Part shown: positions 19,300 to 28,573 of the stretch, piece after piece
Layout of the letters: each line of letters begins with the position of its first letter
Numbering within the stretch: position 1 is the first letter of the stretch
Source of the DNA: Ensifer adhaerens
Lineage (GTDB): Bacteria > Pseudomonadota > Alphaproteobacteria > Rhizobiales > Rhizobiaceae
NCBI RefSeq assembly: GCF_001270265.1
Contig: NZ_LGAP01000001.1
Coordinates: 806,001 to 870,000, forward strand
Direction: 5' to 3'
Length of the DNA: 64,000 nucleotides
The notes under the pieces: generated by a model
Database searches by the model: none
Seen by the model: only the letters and a program-made list of their open reading frames with translations
Told to the model about the DNA's origin: nothing
Position numbers and translations under genes: made by a program

Positions 19300-20286
19300 T
19301 CAGTGGTGCTTTTGGCCGCCCGCGGCCGCAGCGCCACCACTCGCCGTTCCCACCGCAAGCACGGCATCGACCTTGCCGCCCTTTTCGAAGACCAGCGTTA
19401 CCGGCACTGTTTCGCCCTCGGCAAACGGCTTCGACACCTGCATGAACATCAGATGCAGGCCGCCGGCCTTGAGCTCGACGGTCTCCCCGGCCGGGATGGC
19501 AACGCCGTCATCGAGCTTGCGCATCTTCATGACGTCGTTTTCCATCGCCATTTCGTGGATTTCGACCCGACCTGCGACCGCGCTCTCGACTGCCACGAGC
19601 CGATCGTCAACGCTGCCGCCGTTCTTGATCGTCAGGAAGCCGCCGCCAACTTTGGCGCCCGGTAGCATCGCCTTGGCCGCACCGCCGGAAATTTCCAGGT
19701 CGCCCAGCTTGACCGGCCCGCCCGCGGCCATGTGCCCGCCGTGGCCCGCATGCTCGTCGCCACCGGCCGCCAGCGTTACCGTCACGGTGGGCGCCGGGCT
19801 CTTCAGGTCGTGTGCATTCTGACCCTCGGCGGCCACCTCGTTCCAAGCCACCTTACCCTTCGTGCCGCACAGTTGCACCGTCGGGAAGGCAAGCACGGTT
19901 TCCTTGTCGAAGCCCGAGATCTTACCCTTGACGACAAAGGTGTCGTAGAACTCGTCGGGTAGATTTCCGCCCTTCCAGCGGATCTCAACTGGGCCGGAAG
20001 AGACCTTCTTGCCATGATTGTCGTAGGTCTTCTGGTAGTCGCCCTTGATGATCTCCAGCTCCCAGCCGGGCTTCGGTTGCGGTTTGGCGAAGACGAATCC
20101 TTCGGGCAGTTTCATCTGCACTTCAGTCGTTGCCTTGCCGTCGCAACCGTGCGGTACCTGCAGCACCGCCTTGAAGCTCTTTTCAGATTGGATGCGGTCG
20201 GTTTCGAACGTCGCATGGGCATGGGCGATGCCTGCGGTCGCAAGCGTCAGGCCGAGGGAAAGCACAGTCAGTCTGGTCGTGTTCAT
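19300..20286 (-). CDS. YcnI-PCuAC fusion, periplasmic copper-handling protein
   Basis: A 328-residue exported protein joining two copper domains. The signal peptide (residues 1-23, ending GIAHA) leaves His24 as mature N terminus (HATFETD). This is a feature of YcnI (DUF1775) proteins, where the N-terminal His helps bind Cu(II). The YcnI domain spans about 24-175 (VLQVPHGCDGKATTEVQMKL...WELEIIKGDY). A His/Gly linker (DEHAGHGGHMAAGG) leads to a PCuAC domain, about 200-315, with the expected His/Met ligands in EIHEMAMENDVMKMR and GGLHLMFM. PCuAC proteins deliver Cu(I) to cytochrome oxidase. The C terminus ends GGQKHH. It follows, by 97 bases, a small exported Cys-containing gene, likely in one operon. 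Start ATG 20286 is the one that gives the signal peptide. Confidence 0.9.
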   Translation of the reverse strand: MNTTRLTVLSLGLTLATAGIAHAHATFETDRIQSEKSFKAVLQVPHGCDGKATTEVQMKLPEGFVFAKPQPKPGWELEIIKGDYQKTYDNHGKKVSSGPVEIRWKGGNLPDEFYDTFVVKGKISGFDKETVLAFPTVQLCGTKGKVAWNEVAAEGQNAHDLKSPAPTVTVTLAAGGDEHAGHGGHMAAGGPVKLGDLEISGGAAKAMLPGAKVGGGFLTIKNGGSVDDRLVAVESAVAGRVEIHEMAMENDVMKMRKLDDGVAIPAGETVELKAGGLHLMFMQVSKPFAEGETVPVTLVFEKGGKVDAVLAVGTASGGAAAAGGQKHH

Positions 20287-20383
20287 GTCGTAATCTCCTG
20301 ACCACGGGCCGGGGAGAGCCCGGTCCTGCCGTGGTCGATGCCGCGATCGCGGCGCATTGAAATCTTGAATGCGTGTGGAAGCG

Positions 20384-20773
20384 TTACGACTGGTGAGGAG
20401 GTCCGCGCGGCGGCGGCAGAAGGCGCAGGTGCCGGACGGTGATTTCGTCTTGCGCGCGGTGCAGATCGGCGAGCCAGTTGCCGGTCTCGGCGCGTTCGCT
20501 TTGCTGCGGCGGTGCCGGGAGCAGGGCAGCGCCCGCGAGCCGGCAGGCCTCGCAGACCGGCGCCATCGATTGCGACTTGCTGCTATCGTGGTCGATGCCG
20601 TCCATGCCGAAGCAGATATCGGCGATGGTGCCATCGGGGAGCTGGTAGGCTGCGATCTCCGCGGGCGTCAGACTTTTCGCCATTGCCGGCTTGTGAGCGA
20701 AGGACAGGAAGACGAGCGCGAAGGCGGCGACGATCCGCACAGCGATCCGCAAATGTCCTTCACACCTAGTCAT
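20384..20773 (-). CDS. Exported Cys-containing protein upstream of the copper gene (DUF2946-like)
   Basis: The 129-residue product starts TRCEGHLRIAVRIVAAFALVFLSFAHKPAMA, a signal peptide or N-terminal anchor. A region with spaced cysteines follows (DICFGMDGIDHDSSKSQSMAPVCEACRLAGAALLP), plus several His and Met, and then a Pro/Arg-rich tail ending in PPHQS. C-x-x-C next to Met/His is what small copper-related exported proteins of the DUF2946 type show; I place it there with reserve. ATG 20773 follows GGGGA. It is the first gene of a probable two-gene operon with the YcnI-PCuAC fusion, which supports a role in periplasmic copper traffic. Confidence 0.65.
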   Translation of the reverse strand: MTRCEGHLRIAVRIVAAFALVFLSFAHKPAMAKSLTPAEIAAYQLPDGTIADICFGMDGIDHDSSKSQSMAPVCEACRLAGAALLPAPPQQSERAETGNWLADLHRAQDEITVRHLRLLPPPRGPPHQS

Positions 20774-20942
20774 TGTCGTCCCCGGTATCGATCCTGAGTT
20801 ATCCTCAAGCGGAGGAGAATGCAAAGGCAGAATTGACGCACCCGTTTCCCGCGACGGAAAACCGCTGCGACAAAAATGTGTTTGACCGCGACACCGCCCT
20901 CTTGCCAAGTTGACGGGTTCGCCGTTATTTGGAGACGATCTT

Positions 20943-21097
20943 GTTGGGAGAAACCGGTTCGCTCCGGTGCCGAAGGAGCAACCGCCCCCGGAAACTCTCA
21001 GGCCAAAGGACCAGCAAGGTGCCGGTAGGACTCTGGAGAGAAGCGTTCTTGCGCTCGCCGAAGGGATAACAATCTCAGGCAAAGGGACAGAGGGGGC
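20943..21097 (+). promoter_or_regulatory. Tandem glycine riboswitch
   Basis: Both aptamers of a gcvT-type glycine riboswitch can be read. The first runs from GGGAGA (20946) through GCCGAAGGAGCAA and AAACTCTCAGGCCAAAGGACC to CTCTGGAGAG (21031-21040). The second has CGCCGAAGGGATAAC and AATCTCAGGCAAAGGGACAGAGGGGG (ends about 21096). These are near-consensus core segments. It lies about 70 bases before gcvT, whose pathway degrades glycine, so glycine binding should turn the operon on. Confidence 0.95.
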
Positions 21098-21165
21098 TCG
21101 AATTTGACGGCGTCTGACGCCGGAAGTGTGAGCCGGCGCGCGTGCGCCAGACCTGGAGGCCGGAG

Positions 21166-22305
21166 TTGGAAGAGATTTCCCATTTGAAACATACGCCGCT
21201 GCATGCGCTGCATCTGTCGCTGGGTGCCCGCATGGTGCCCTTTGCCGGCTACAACATGCCGGTCCAGTACCCCGACGGCGTGATGAAGGAGCATCTGCAT
21301 ACGCGCACCGCGGCAGGCCTCTTCGACGTCTCGCACATGGGTCAGGTCATCGTCCGGCCGAAGTCCGGCAAGATCGAGGACGCAGCCCTGGCGCTGGAAA
21401 AGCTGGTGCCGGTCGATGTGCTCGGCCTTGCCGAGGGCCGGCAGCGTTATGCAATCTTCACCAATGCCGAAGGCGGCATTCTCGACGACCTGATGATCGC
21501 CAACCGCGGCGACCACCTCTTCCTCGTCGTCAACGCCGCCTGCAAGGATGCCGATTTCGAGCACCTGAAGAATGGCCTTGCCGACACCTGCGAAGTCACG
21601 ATGCTCGACGATCGCGCGCTGATCGCGTTGCAGGGACCGCACGCCGAAGCAGTACTTGGCGAATTGTGGGCTGACGTCTCGGCCATGCGCTTCATGGATG
21701 TTGCCGAAGCCGATCTGCACGATGTTAGCTGCATCATCGCCCGCTCCGGCTACACCGGCGAAGACGGTTTCGAGATTTCCATTCCCTCGGCATCGGCCAC
21801 CGACGTCACCCAGCGATTGCTCGAACACCCGGATGTCAAGCCGATCGGCCTTGGCGCGCGCGATTCGCTGCGCCTCGAAGCGGGCCTTTGTCTCTACGGC
21901 AACGATATCGATACCACGACCACGCCGGTCGAAGGCGCCATCGAATGGGCGATGCAGAAGAGCCGGCGTGCCGGTGGCGCCCGCGAGGGCGGCTTTCCCG
22001 GTGCGGATCGCATTCTTGGCCAGTTCGCAGAAGGCGCATCTCGCCGCCGCGTCGGCCTAAAGCCCGAAGGCCGCGCCCCCGTGCGTGGCGGCGCCAATCT
22101 TTTTGCCGACACCGAGGGCAAGACGCTCGTCGGCAAGGTTACATCAGGCGGCTTCGGCCCCACCGTCGATGGCCCGGTTGCCATGGGCTACGTCGACGCC
22201 ACCCATACCGACAACGGCACGACGGTTTATGCGGAGGTGCGCGGCAAATATCTGCCGGTCGTCGTCGCCGCCCTGCCCTTTGTCAAACAAACCTACAAAC
22301 GCTGA
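21166..22305 (+). CDS. gcvT: Aminomethyltransferase, glycine cleavage T protein
   Basis: GcvT moves the methylene group of the lipoyl-bound aminomethyl intermediate onto tetrahydrofolate and releases ammonia. The 379-residue protein has the expected N terminus ([27 protein letters not shown]) and the folate-binding core ([12 protein letters not shown]). Internal motifs are [16 protein letters not shown] and [19 protein letters not shown], with the C-terminal barrel [23 protein letters not shown]. The TTG at 21166 is preferred because a GGAGG stands six bases upstream and the protein then has family length; a GTG at 21142 is the alternative. First gene of gcvTHP, under the glycine riboswitch. 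Confidence 0.96.
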   Translation: MEEISHLKHTPLHALHLSLGARMVPFAGYNMPVQYPDGVMKEHLHTRTAAGLFDVSHMGQVIVRPKSGKIEDAALALEKLVPVDVLGLAEGRQRYAIFTNAEGGILDDLMIANRGDHLFLVVNAACKDADFEHLKNGLADTCEVTMLDDRALIALQGPHAEAVLGELWADVSAMRFMDVAEADLHDVSCIIARSGYTGEDGFEISIPSASATDVTQRLLEHPDVKPIGLGARDSLRLEAGLCLYGNDIDTTTTPVEGAIEWAMQKSRRAGGAREGGFPGADRILGQFAEGASRRRVGLKPEGRAPVRGGANLFADTEGKTLVGKVTSGGFGPTVDGPVAMGYVDATHTDNGTTVYAEVRGKYLPVVVAALPFVKQTYKR

Positions 22306-22321
22306 TCAGGAGAGAGCGCAA

Positions 22322-22684
22322 ATGTTGAAGTTCACCGACGAACACGAGTGGCTGAAGGTCGAAGCTGGCGTAGCAACGGTCGGCATTACCGAACACGCGG
22401 CCGGCCAGCTCGGCGACCTCGTCTTTGTGGAACTGCCGGAAACCGGCTCCACCTTTGCCAAGGGTGACACGGCGGCAACCGTTGAATCCGTCAAGGCAGC
22501 ATCCGACGTCTATTGTCCACTTGATGGCGAAATCGTCGAAGTCAACCAGGCGATCGTCGACGACCCGTCGCTGGTCAACAGCGACCCGCAGGGCGCTGCC
22601 TGGTTCTTCAAGCTGAAACTCGCCGATCCGAACGCAGCTGACGCCCTTCTCGACGAAGCGGCCTACAAGGAGCTCGTCGCCTGA
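22322..22684 (+). CDS. gcvH: Glycine cleavage H protein
   Basis: The lipoyl carrier that shuttles the aminomethyl group between the P and T proteins and the hydrogens to the L protein. The 120-residue protein begins [22 protein letters not shown] and carries the lipoylation site Lys58 within [10 protein letters not shown]. It ends in the amphipathic [12 protein letters not shown] typical of the family. The ATG at 22322 is preceded by AGGAGAG. It sits 16 bases after gcvT and its stop codon overlaps the gcvP start (ATGA), so H and P synthesis is coupled. No gene for the L protein (dihydrolipoamide dehydrogenase) is present here; it is usually shared with the 2-oxoacid dehydrogenases. Confidence 0.97.
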   Translation: MLKFTDEHEWLKVEAGVATVGITEHAAGQLGDLVFVELPETGSTFAKGDTAATVESVKAASDVYCPLDGEIVEVNQAIVDDPSLVNSDPQGAAWFFKLKLADPNAADALLDEAAYKELVA

Positions 22685-25548
22685 TGAGCATGCCCAAGGA
22701 CTTCACCTTTACCGACTACAAGCCGTATGACTTCGCCAACCGGCGTCATATCGGCCCGTCGCCGGCCGAAATGGATGAGATGCTGAAGGTCGTCGGTTAT
22801 CCGTCGCTCGACGCGCTCATTGATGACACCGTTCCGCCGTCGATCCGTCAGAAGACGCCGCTCGCCTGGGGCGCGCCGATGACCGAGCGCGAAGCGCTCG
22901 ACAAGATGCGCGAAACCGCCAACCGTAATCAGAAGCTCGTGTCGCTGATCGGCCAGGGCTATTACGGCACGATCACGCCGCCGGTCATCCAGCGCAACAT
23001 CCTGGAAAACCCGGCCTGGTACACGGCCTACACGCCGTATCAGCCGGAAATCAGCCAGGGTCGCCTGGAAGCGCTGCTCAACTACCAGACCATGGTCTGC
23101 GACCTGACGGGCCTCGACGTTGCCAATGCCTCGCTGCTCGACGAGGCGACGGCCGCTGCCGAAGCGATGGCGATGGCCGAACGTGTCTCGAAGTCCAAGG
23201 CGAAAGCCTTCTTCGTCGATGAGAACTGCCACCCGCAGACGATTGCGCTGCTGAAGACCCGTGCCGAGCCGCTCGGCTGGCAGATCGTCATTGGCAACCC
23301 GTTCACCGATCTCGATCCGGTCGACGTCTTCGGTGCCATCTTCCAGTATCCGGGCACTTACGGCCATGTGCATGACTTCACCGGCCTGATCGCCCGCCTG
23401 CACCAAACCGGCGCGATCGCAACGGTCGCGGCCGATCCGCTGGCGCTTGCTCTCTTGAAGTCGCCCGGCGAAATGGGTGCTGACATTGCCATCGGCTGCA
23501 CCCAGCGCTTCGGTGTTCCGGTCGGCTATGGCGGCCCGCATGCCGCTTACATGGCCGTCAAGGACGCGCACAAGCGCTCGATGCCCGGCCGTCTCGTCGG
23601 CGTCTCGGTCGATGCGCGCGGCAACCGCGCCTATCGCCTGTCGCTGCAGACCCGCGAACAGCACATCCGCCGCGAAAAGGCGACGTCGAACATCTGCACC
23701 GCCCAGGTGCTGCTGGCCGTCATGGCCTCGATGTATGCCGTCTTCCATGGACCGAAAGGCATCAAGGCGATCGCCCAGAGCGTTCACCAGAAGACTGTTC
23801 GGCTGGCCATGGGCCTCGAAAAGCTCGGCTACACCGTCGAGCCGGACGTATTCTTCGATACGATCACTGTCGATGTCGGCAAGCTGCAGGGCATCATCCT
23901 CAAGACCGCCGTCGCCGAGGAAGTCAACCTGCGCAAGATCGGCGAAACCAAGATCGGCATCAGCCTCGACGAGCGCTCGCGCCCCGTCACGCTCGAAGCC
24001 GTCTGGCGCGCCTTCGGTGGCGACTTCAAGGTGGAAGAGTTCGAGCCGGGCTATCGCCTGCCGCAGCCGCTGCTGCGCACGAGCGAGTACCTGACGCATC
24101 CGATCTTCCACATGAACCGCGCCGAAAGCGAAATGACGCGCTATATCCGCCGTCTTTCGGACCGCGACCTTGCGCTCGACCGGGCGATGATCCCGCTCGG
24201 CTCCTGCACGATGAAACTCAACGCCACGGCGGAGATGCTTCCGATCACCTGGCCGGAATTCGCCGAGATCCATCCTTTCGTTCCGAAGGATCAGGCGGCC
24301 GGTTACCAGCACATGATCGAGGACCTGTCGGAGAAGCTCTGCGCCGTCACCGGCTATGACGCGATCTCCATGCAGCCGAACTCCGGCGCCCAGGGCGAGT
24401 ATGCCGGTTTGCTGACGATCCGCGCCTATCACCTGGCGCAGGGCAACGGCCATCGCGACGTCTGCCTGATCCCGACCTCGGCGCACGGCACGAATCCGGC
24501 CTCTGCCCAGATGGCCGGAATGAAGGTCGTTGTTATCAAGGTCAGTGACAACGGCGACATCGACATGGACGATTTCCGTGCGAAAGCAGAGCAGTACGCG
24601 GAAAACCTCTCGTGCTGCATGATCACCTACCCCTCGACGCACGGTGTGTTCGAGGAGAACGTGCGTGAGGTCTGCGAGATCGTGCACAAGCACGGCGGCC
24701 AGGTCTACTTGGACGGTGCCAACATGAACGCCATGGTCGGCCTTGCCCGCCCCGGCGACATCGGCTCCGACGTCAGCCACCTGAACCTGCACAAGACCTT
24801 CTGCATTCCGCATGGCGGCGGCGGTCCCGGCATGGGCCCGATCGGCGTCAAGGCGCATCTGGCACCCTACCTGCCGGGTCACCCGGAAACGGATGGCAAT
24901 GACGGTGCGGTTTCGGCAGCTCCGTTCGGCTCGGCCTCGATCCTGCCGATCTCCTGGAGCTACTGCCTGATGATGGGCGGCGAAGGCCTGACCCAGGCGA
25001 CGAAGGTGGCGATCCTCAACGCCAACTACATCGCTGCAAGGCTGAAAGGCGCCTACGAGGTGCTCTACAAGTCGTCCAAGGGCCGTGTCGCGCATGAGTG
25101 CATCATCGACACCCGTCCGCTGGTCGAAAGCGCAGGCGTCACCGTCGACGACGTTGCCAAGCGCCTGATCGACTGCGGTTTCCACGCTCCGACCATGAGC
25201 TGGCCGGTCGCCGGCACGCTGATGATCGAGCCGACGGAATCGGAAACCAAGGCCGAGATCGACCGCTTCTGCGAAGCGATGCTGGCAATCCGCGAGGAAG
25301 CCCGCGCGATCGAAGAAGGCCGGATGGACAAGGTCAACAACCCGCTGAAGAACGCTCCGCACACGGTCGAAGACCTGGTCGGCGATTGGGATCGTCCCTA
25401 TTCGCGCGAACAGGCCTGCTATCCGCCGGGCGCCTTCCGGGTCGACAAATACTGGTCGCCGGTCAACCGCGTCGACAACGTCTTCGGTGACCGCAACCTC
25501 GTCTGCACCTGCCCGCCGCTGGAAAGCTACGCGGAAGCAGCGGAATAA
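22684..25548 (+). CDS. gcvP: Glycine dehydrogenase (decarboxylating), P protein
   Basis: The PLP-dependent P protein decarboxylates glycine and passes the aminomethyl moiety to lipoyl-GcvH. At 954 residues it is the single-chain, homodimeric type, in which two PLP-fold halves are fused, rather than the split GcvPA/GcvPB. The N half has [14 protein letters not shown] and [37 protein letters not shown]. The C half has [11 protein letters not shown] and the PLP lysine about residue 704 in [20 protein letters not shown]. It overlaps gcvH by one base pair of codons (ATGA). Last gene of the riboswitch-controlled operon. A hairpin 13 bases beyond the stop separates it from a convergent response-regulator gene. 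Confidence 0.98.
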   Translation: MSMPKDFTFTDYKPYDFANRRHIGPSPAEMDEMLKVVGYPSLDALIDDTVPPSIRQKTPLAWGAPMTEREALDKMRETANRNQKLVSLIGQGYYGTITPPVIQRNILENPAWYTAYTPYQPEISQGRLEALLNYQTMVCDLTGLDVANASLLDEATAAAEAMAMAERVSKSKAKAFFVDENCHPQTIALLKTRAEPLGWQIVIGNPFTDLDPVDVFGAIFQYPGTYGHVHDFTGLIARLHQTGAIATVAADPLALALLKSPGEMGADIAIGCTQRFGVPVGYGGPHAAYMAVKDAHKRSMPGRLVGVSVDARGNRAYRLSLQTREQHIRREKATSNICTAQVLLAVMASMYAVFHGPKGIKAIAQSVHQKTVRLAMGLEKLGYTVEPDVFFDTITVDVGKLQGIILKTAVAEEVNLRKIGETKIGISLDERSRPVTLEAVWRAFGGDFKVEEFEPGYRLPQPLLRTSEYLTHPIFHMNRAESEMTRYIRRLSDRDLALDRAMIPLGSCTMKLNATAEMLPITWPEFAEIHPFVPKDQAAGYQHMIEDLSEKLCAVTGYDAISMQPNSGAQGEYAGLLTIRAYHLAQGNGHRDVCLIPTSAHGTNPASAQMAGMKVVVIKVSDNGDIDMDDFRAKAEQYAENLSCCMITYPSTHGVFEENVREVCEIVHKHGGQVYLDGANMNAMVGLARPGDIGSDVSHLNLHKTFCIPHGGGGPGMGPIGVKAHLAPYLPGHPETDGNDGAVSAAPFGSASILPISWSYCLMMGGEGLTQATKVAILNANYIAARLKGAYEVLYKSSKGRVAHECIIDTRPLVESAGVTVDDVAKRLIDCGFHAPTMSWPVAGTLMIEPTESETKAEIDRFCEAMLAIREEARAIEEGRMDKVNNPLKNAPHTVEDLVGDWDRPYSREQACYPPGAFRVDKYWSPVNRVDNVFGDRNLVCTCPPLESYAEAAE

Positions 25549-25560
25549 GCTGATGATAAG

Positions 25561-25587
25561 CGGGGTGCGCCGCAATGGCGCGCCCCG
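25561..25587. terminator. Hairpin between convergent gcvP and the response-regulator gene
   Basis: An 11-bp GC-rich stem with one wobble pair (CGGGGTGCGCC / GGCGCGCCCCG, loop GCAAT). No T run on either side, so intrinsic termination is uncertain, but its position five bases before the response-regulator stop codon suits a shared 3' element. Confidence 0.45.
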
Positions 25588-25591
25588 TACC

Positions 25592-26026
25592 CTACCTCAA
25601 TTGGTGAAGCACCACACCGCGCGGCGGCAAGGTGTTGTCTATCCAGAAGCGGACGAAGGCCTCGGCGAATTGCCGGTAGCCCGAGAGCGACGACGGTTTG
25701 GCCGCATAGGCGTTCGCGCCGGCCTTGTAGGACCGGAAGACGTCGCTCGGATTGGTGGATGACGTCAGCACGATGACCGGCACCACCGACGTGCCCTCAT
25801 TTGTGCGAATGCGCTCCAGCAATTCCATCCCGTCGACGCCGGGCATTTTGATGTCGAGCAGCACATAATCGAAGTGGTCGTGCTCAAGGCGCACCACGGC
25901 CTCGTCTGCGTGGATGACATGGACGATATCGAGCGTGTCGTCGGTCTGCGAAAGGGCGCGCGTGACGAAACGCGCGTCGTGCACGTTGTCGTCCACCACA
26001 AGCAATCGCTTCGGTGACTTGGCCAA
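25592..26026 (-). CDS. Single-domain response regulator
   Basis: A 144-residue stand-alone receiver domain. The acidic pocket is at Asp12-Asp13 (LLVVDDNVHDARF), the phospho-accepting Asp58 is in YVLLDIKMPGVDG, the switch Thr lies in PVIVLTSSTNP, and the conserved Lys is in AAKPSS near residue 110. There is no output domain, so it acts by phosphotransfer or protein contact. Receivers of the form with AKPxxLSGYRQF after the lysine are often found with bacteriophytochrome or PAS kinases. It is ten bases downstream of the PAS histidine kinase gene and must be its partner. Confidence 0.93.
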   Translation of the reverse strand: MAKSPKRLLVVDDNVHDARFVTRALSQTDDTLDIVHVIHADEAVVRLEHDHFDYVLLDIKMPGVDGMELLERIRTNEGTSVVPVIVLTSSTNPSDVFRSYKAGANAYAAKPSSLSGYRQFAEAFVRFWIDNTLPPRGVVLHQLR

Positions 26027-26036
26027 CCCGGTCGCC

Positions 26037-27548
26037 TTATCTGGTCTTCCGCATCCGTTTCGGAAGGGTCACCACAAATCGTGCGCCTTCGGTGAAGTCC
26101 GTGTCAAGATGGATCGATCCGTTGTGGCTTTCGGCGATCCGCTTGGCGAGCGCAAGGCCAATGCCCGTGCCGCCATAGGTGTTTTCGTCGTGATGCAGGC
26201 GCTGGAACACCTCAAAAATGCGCGTTGCGAACCGTGGGTCGATGCCGATGCCGTTGTCGTGGACGACAAGTTCGACTTGCTGGCCGACGGCGCCGCCGTT
26301 GATGCGGACGACCGGTTTGCGTTCGGGGTGGCGATACTTGATGGCATTGCCGATCAGGTTCTGAACGAGCCGGCGCAAAAGCTCCGGATCACCCTGCACC
26401 TTAGGCAGCGTGCCGACCTCGAAGACCACATTAGCCTCGCGAGCGTGGCCGCCCAGAACGCCCAGCGTATCGGCGACGATGTCCCCGAGGTCGACATCGG
26501 ACCAGGTGCTGATCTGATAGGCGATCTGCGAATAATCGAGCAGGCTGTCGATCACCCGGTTCATCCGCCTTGCGCTGTCGCGCAGATGGCGGGCACTGGC
26601 TGTAACTTCGTCCTGATTGCCGGCGGCCAGCTCGTCCTCGATCATCTCGGAGAACATCGAGATGTGCCGCAACGGCGCCTTCAGGTCATGGGAGACGGTC
26701 GCCGTGAACTGATCGAGTGCCTCGTTCTTGTGCTCAAGCTCCTGTCGCTGGCGCTCGAGCGCCAGTTCGGCGCGCTTCAATTCAGTCACGTCGACGCGTA
26801 GGACGACGGTGTTTCCGTCCTTGGTCTTGATATTTTCCACCCTCAGCCACCGGTCGCCGGCGTAACGGTAGATCTTTGCCCTGCTGTCCGGTTCGCGAAA
26901 ATCCTGCAGTCGGTGTGCCACCCAGGCCTGCCAGTCCGGGCTGTCGGGCAAGGCCTCGGGATAGTGGCCCTCCTTCTGCGCAAGCAGAAGGATCTCTTCG
27001 GCGGTGATGCCAGGGCGAAGCAAGGGGCCGGCCGGGCCGCAGATCGTCACATAGGCGCGATTGTAGACCAGCAGCCTTTCCTCGGGATCGAAGATCGCGA
27101 AACCTTCGGGCATGACGTCGAGTGCTGCGTCAAGCATGTCCGACGCCTGCTGCCTCTCAAGCACCGCCTTGGCGAGATCCGAGACATCGCGAATGATACC
27201 GATCAGAGCCAGTTCCTGCCCGTGCGCGTCGACGAGCGGTGTGGTGCGCAGGTGGCCTGAGAATGTCGAGCCGTCACGCCTGACATAGGTGTAGGTCGAA
27301 GTGCGCGCGATCCTCTCGTCGACCCTTGCGGCGCGATTGCGCAGCCGCCTGTTGTATTCGTCGTCGTCAGCATAGATAAGTCGCGCCGGCTGACCGATGA
27401 AGGCACCCGCTGCATAGCCGAATTGCGCAAGTGCGGCCGGGTTGGCCGAGCGAATGATGCGCTCCGCGTCGAGGATGATCACCGGATCGGGAAAGGTCTC
27501 ATAGAGCACCTTGAAGACAAGCTCCTCGTCGAACGCCGTCACGCCCAT
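26037..27548 (-). CDS. PAS-domain sensor histidine kinase
   Basis: A 503-residue soluble kinase with no membrane segment. PAS 1 covers about residues 8-125 (FPDPVIILDAERIIRSANPAALAQFGY). PAS 2 covers about 135-260 (LDAALDVMPEGFAIFDPEERLLVYNRAY). A short coiled-coil (ALERQRQELEHKNEALDQF) leads to the H box with the phospho-histidine near residue 286 (TVSHDLKAPLRH). The catalytic domain has N box NLIGNAIKYRHPE, G1 DNGIGID and G2 GGTGIGLALAKRI. With the single-domain regulator that follows by ten bases it forms a two-gene phosphorelay input module. The signal is cytoplasmic and probably a small ligand or redox state sensed by PAS, which is inference. Confidence 0.93.
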   Translation of the reverse strand: MGVTAFDEELVFKVLYETFPDPVIILDAERIIRSANPAALAQFGYAAGAFIGQPARLIYADDDEYNRRLRNRAARVDERIARTSTYTYVRRDGSTFSGHLRTTPLVDAHGQELALIGIIRDVSDLAKAVLERQQASDMLDAALDVMPEGFAIFDPEERLLVYNRAYVTICGPAGPLLRPGITAEEILLLAQKEGHYPEALPDSPDWQAWVAHRLQDFREPDSRAKIYRYAGDRWLRVENIKTKDGNTVVLRVDVTELKRAELALERQRQELEHKNEALDQFTATVSHDLKAPLRHISMFSEMIEDELAAGNQDEVTASARHLRDSARRMNRVIDSLLDYSQIAYQISTWSDVDLGDIVADTLGVLGGHAREANVVFEVGTLPKVQGDPELLRRLVQNLIGNAIKYRHPERKPVVRINGGAVGQQVELVVHDNGIGIDPRFATRIFEVFQRLHHDENTYGGTGIGLALAKRIAESHNGSIHLDTDFTEGARFVVTLPKRMRKTR

Positions 27549-27584
27549 CTCCCCCAGTCACGCGCCCTTATATCAGCAGAAAAA

Positions 27585-27607
27585 AGGCCCGGCGAAAACC
27601 CGGGCCT
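27585..27607 (-). terminator. Intrinsic terminator of the suf operon
   Basis: Read on the minus strand: stem AGGCCCGG, loop GTTTTCG-type, CCGGGCCT, followed directly by a run of T (TTTTTT). A textbook Rho-independent terminator 29 bases after the sufA stop codon. Confidence 0.88.
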
Positions 27608-27635
27608 GATGGTCTGTTCGAAAAGGTTGGGACGC

Positions 27636-28028
27636 TCAGTTTGCGCGCACGACGGCATCGCCCTTGGCGGCGAGAGCGGCCAGATCGGCCGGCTTCAGTT
27701 CGACTGATTCACCACAGCCGCAGGCGGACGTCTGGTTTGGGTTGTTGAAGGTGAAGCCGGAGCGCAAGGCCGTCACCTCGAAATCCATCTGCGTGCCGAG
27801 CAGATAGAGCACGGCCTCGGGAGCGACCCAGACCTTTGCACCCTGGTGTTCGATCAAGTCGTCCTTCAAATTGGGTTCGGTTACCAGATCGACGGCATAT
27901 TCCATGCCGGCGCAGCCGCCCTTTTTGATGCCGACGCGGATTCCCAGAGCATCGCCACCTGCATTTTCAACGATCGCCCGAACGCGGCCGGCAGCAGCAT
28001 CGGTCAAGCTCATCACGGCAAAGCCCAT
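27636..28028 (-). CDS. sufA: Fe-S assembly A-type carrier (SufA/IscA family)
   Basis: A 130-residue A-type carrier that accepts Fe-S clusters from the SufBCD scaffold and hands them to apoproteins. The three conserved cysteines are present: one in GIKKGGCAGMEYAV and two in SACGCGESVEL. The rest of the fold is typical (LTDAAAGRVRAIV at the start, GFTFNNPNQTSACGCGES near the end). ATG 28028 follows AAGGAGAAAG. An extra C-terminal tail of about 20 residues (LKPADLAALAAKGDAVVRAN) goes beyond the usual 107-120-residue length. Last gene of the suf operon, with a clear terminator behind it. Confidence 0.95.
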   Translation of the reverse strand: MGFAVMSLTDAAAGRVRAIVENAGGDALGIRVGIKKGGCAGMEYAVDLVTEPNLKDDLIEHQGAKVWVAPEAVLYLLGTQMDFEVTALRSGFTFNNPNQTSACGCGESVELKPADLAALAAKGDAVVRAN

Positions 28029-28121
28029 CGGCTCTTTCTCCTTGTCGTCACCGGGGTAAAGGCCCGGCGCTTTCCAGAATCAAATGTAGTGTCCGCAGCT
28101 TAACGGATCAATACGGAGCCC

Positions 28122-28502
28122 TCAGTACCAGCCGATGGCGACCTGGGCCTCTTCCGACATGCGGTCAGGCGTCCACGGCGGATCGAAGGTCATCGAAACC
28201 TCGACACCTGACACGCCTTCGACGGCGCCCACGGCATTTTCGACCCAGCCGGGCATCTCGCCGGCAACGGGGCAGCCAGGCGCCGTCAGCGTCATGTCGA
28301 TCTTGACCATGCGGTCATCCTCGATATCGATCTTGTAGATCAGGCCGAGTTCGAAAATATCCGCCGGGATTTCCGGGTCGTAAACCGTCTTCAGTGCGCC
28401 AATGATATCGTCGCTCAGACGTGCCAGTTCTTCGGCCGGGATTGCCGAATGCACGATGCCCTCGCGGACGTCGATCTTGTCTTCCGTTGCATCCAGGCTC
28501 AT
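28122..28502 (-). CDS. sufT: SufT-like MIP18-family protein (DUF59)
   Basis: A 126-residue protein of the DUF59/MIP18 family, the group that includes SufT and PaaD-like factors helping Fe-S cluster maturation. The family core is ALKTVYDPEIPADIFELGLIYKIDI, followed by VKIDMTLTAPGCPVAGEMPGW with the conserved cysteine, and SMTFDPPWTPDRMSEEAQ. All are near-invariant segments of SUF-linked members. It lies between sufS and sufA in the operon (71 and 93 bases), so a role in cluster assembly or delivery is well supported by context. Confidence 0.9.
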   Translation of the reverse strand: MSLDATEDKIDVREGIVHSAIPAEELARLSDDIIGALKTVYDPEIPADIFELGLIYKIDIEDDRMVKIDMTLTAPGCPVAGEMPGWVENAVGAVEGVSGVEVSMTFDPPWTPDRMSEEAQVAIGWY

Positions 28503-28573
28503 GTCGGCCTCCTAGACTTTCTCTTTTAGTTCAGATGCTTGAGTGGAAGTTCTGAACCATTTTTCAAACTCGA

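Noticed and set aside
22663-25575. A 970-codon open frame on the minus strand opposite gcvP.
   Set aside because: Same cause: codon bias of gcvP leaves the complementary frame free of stops. No ribosome binding site and no family features.
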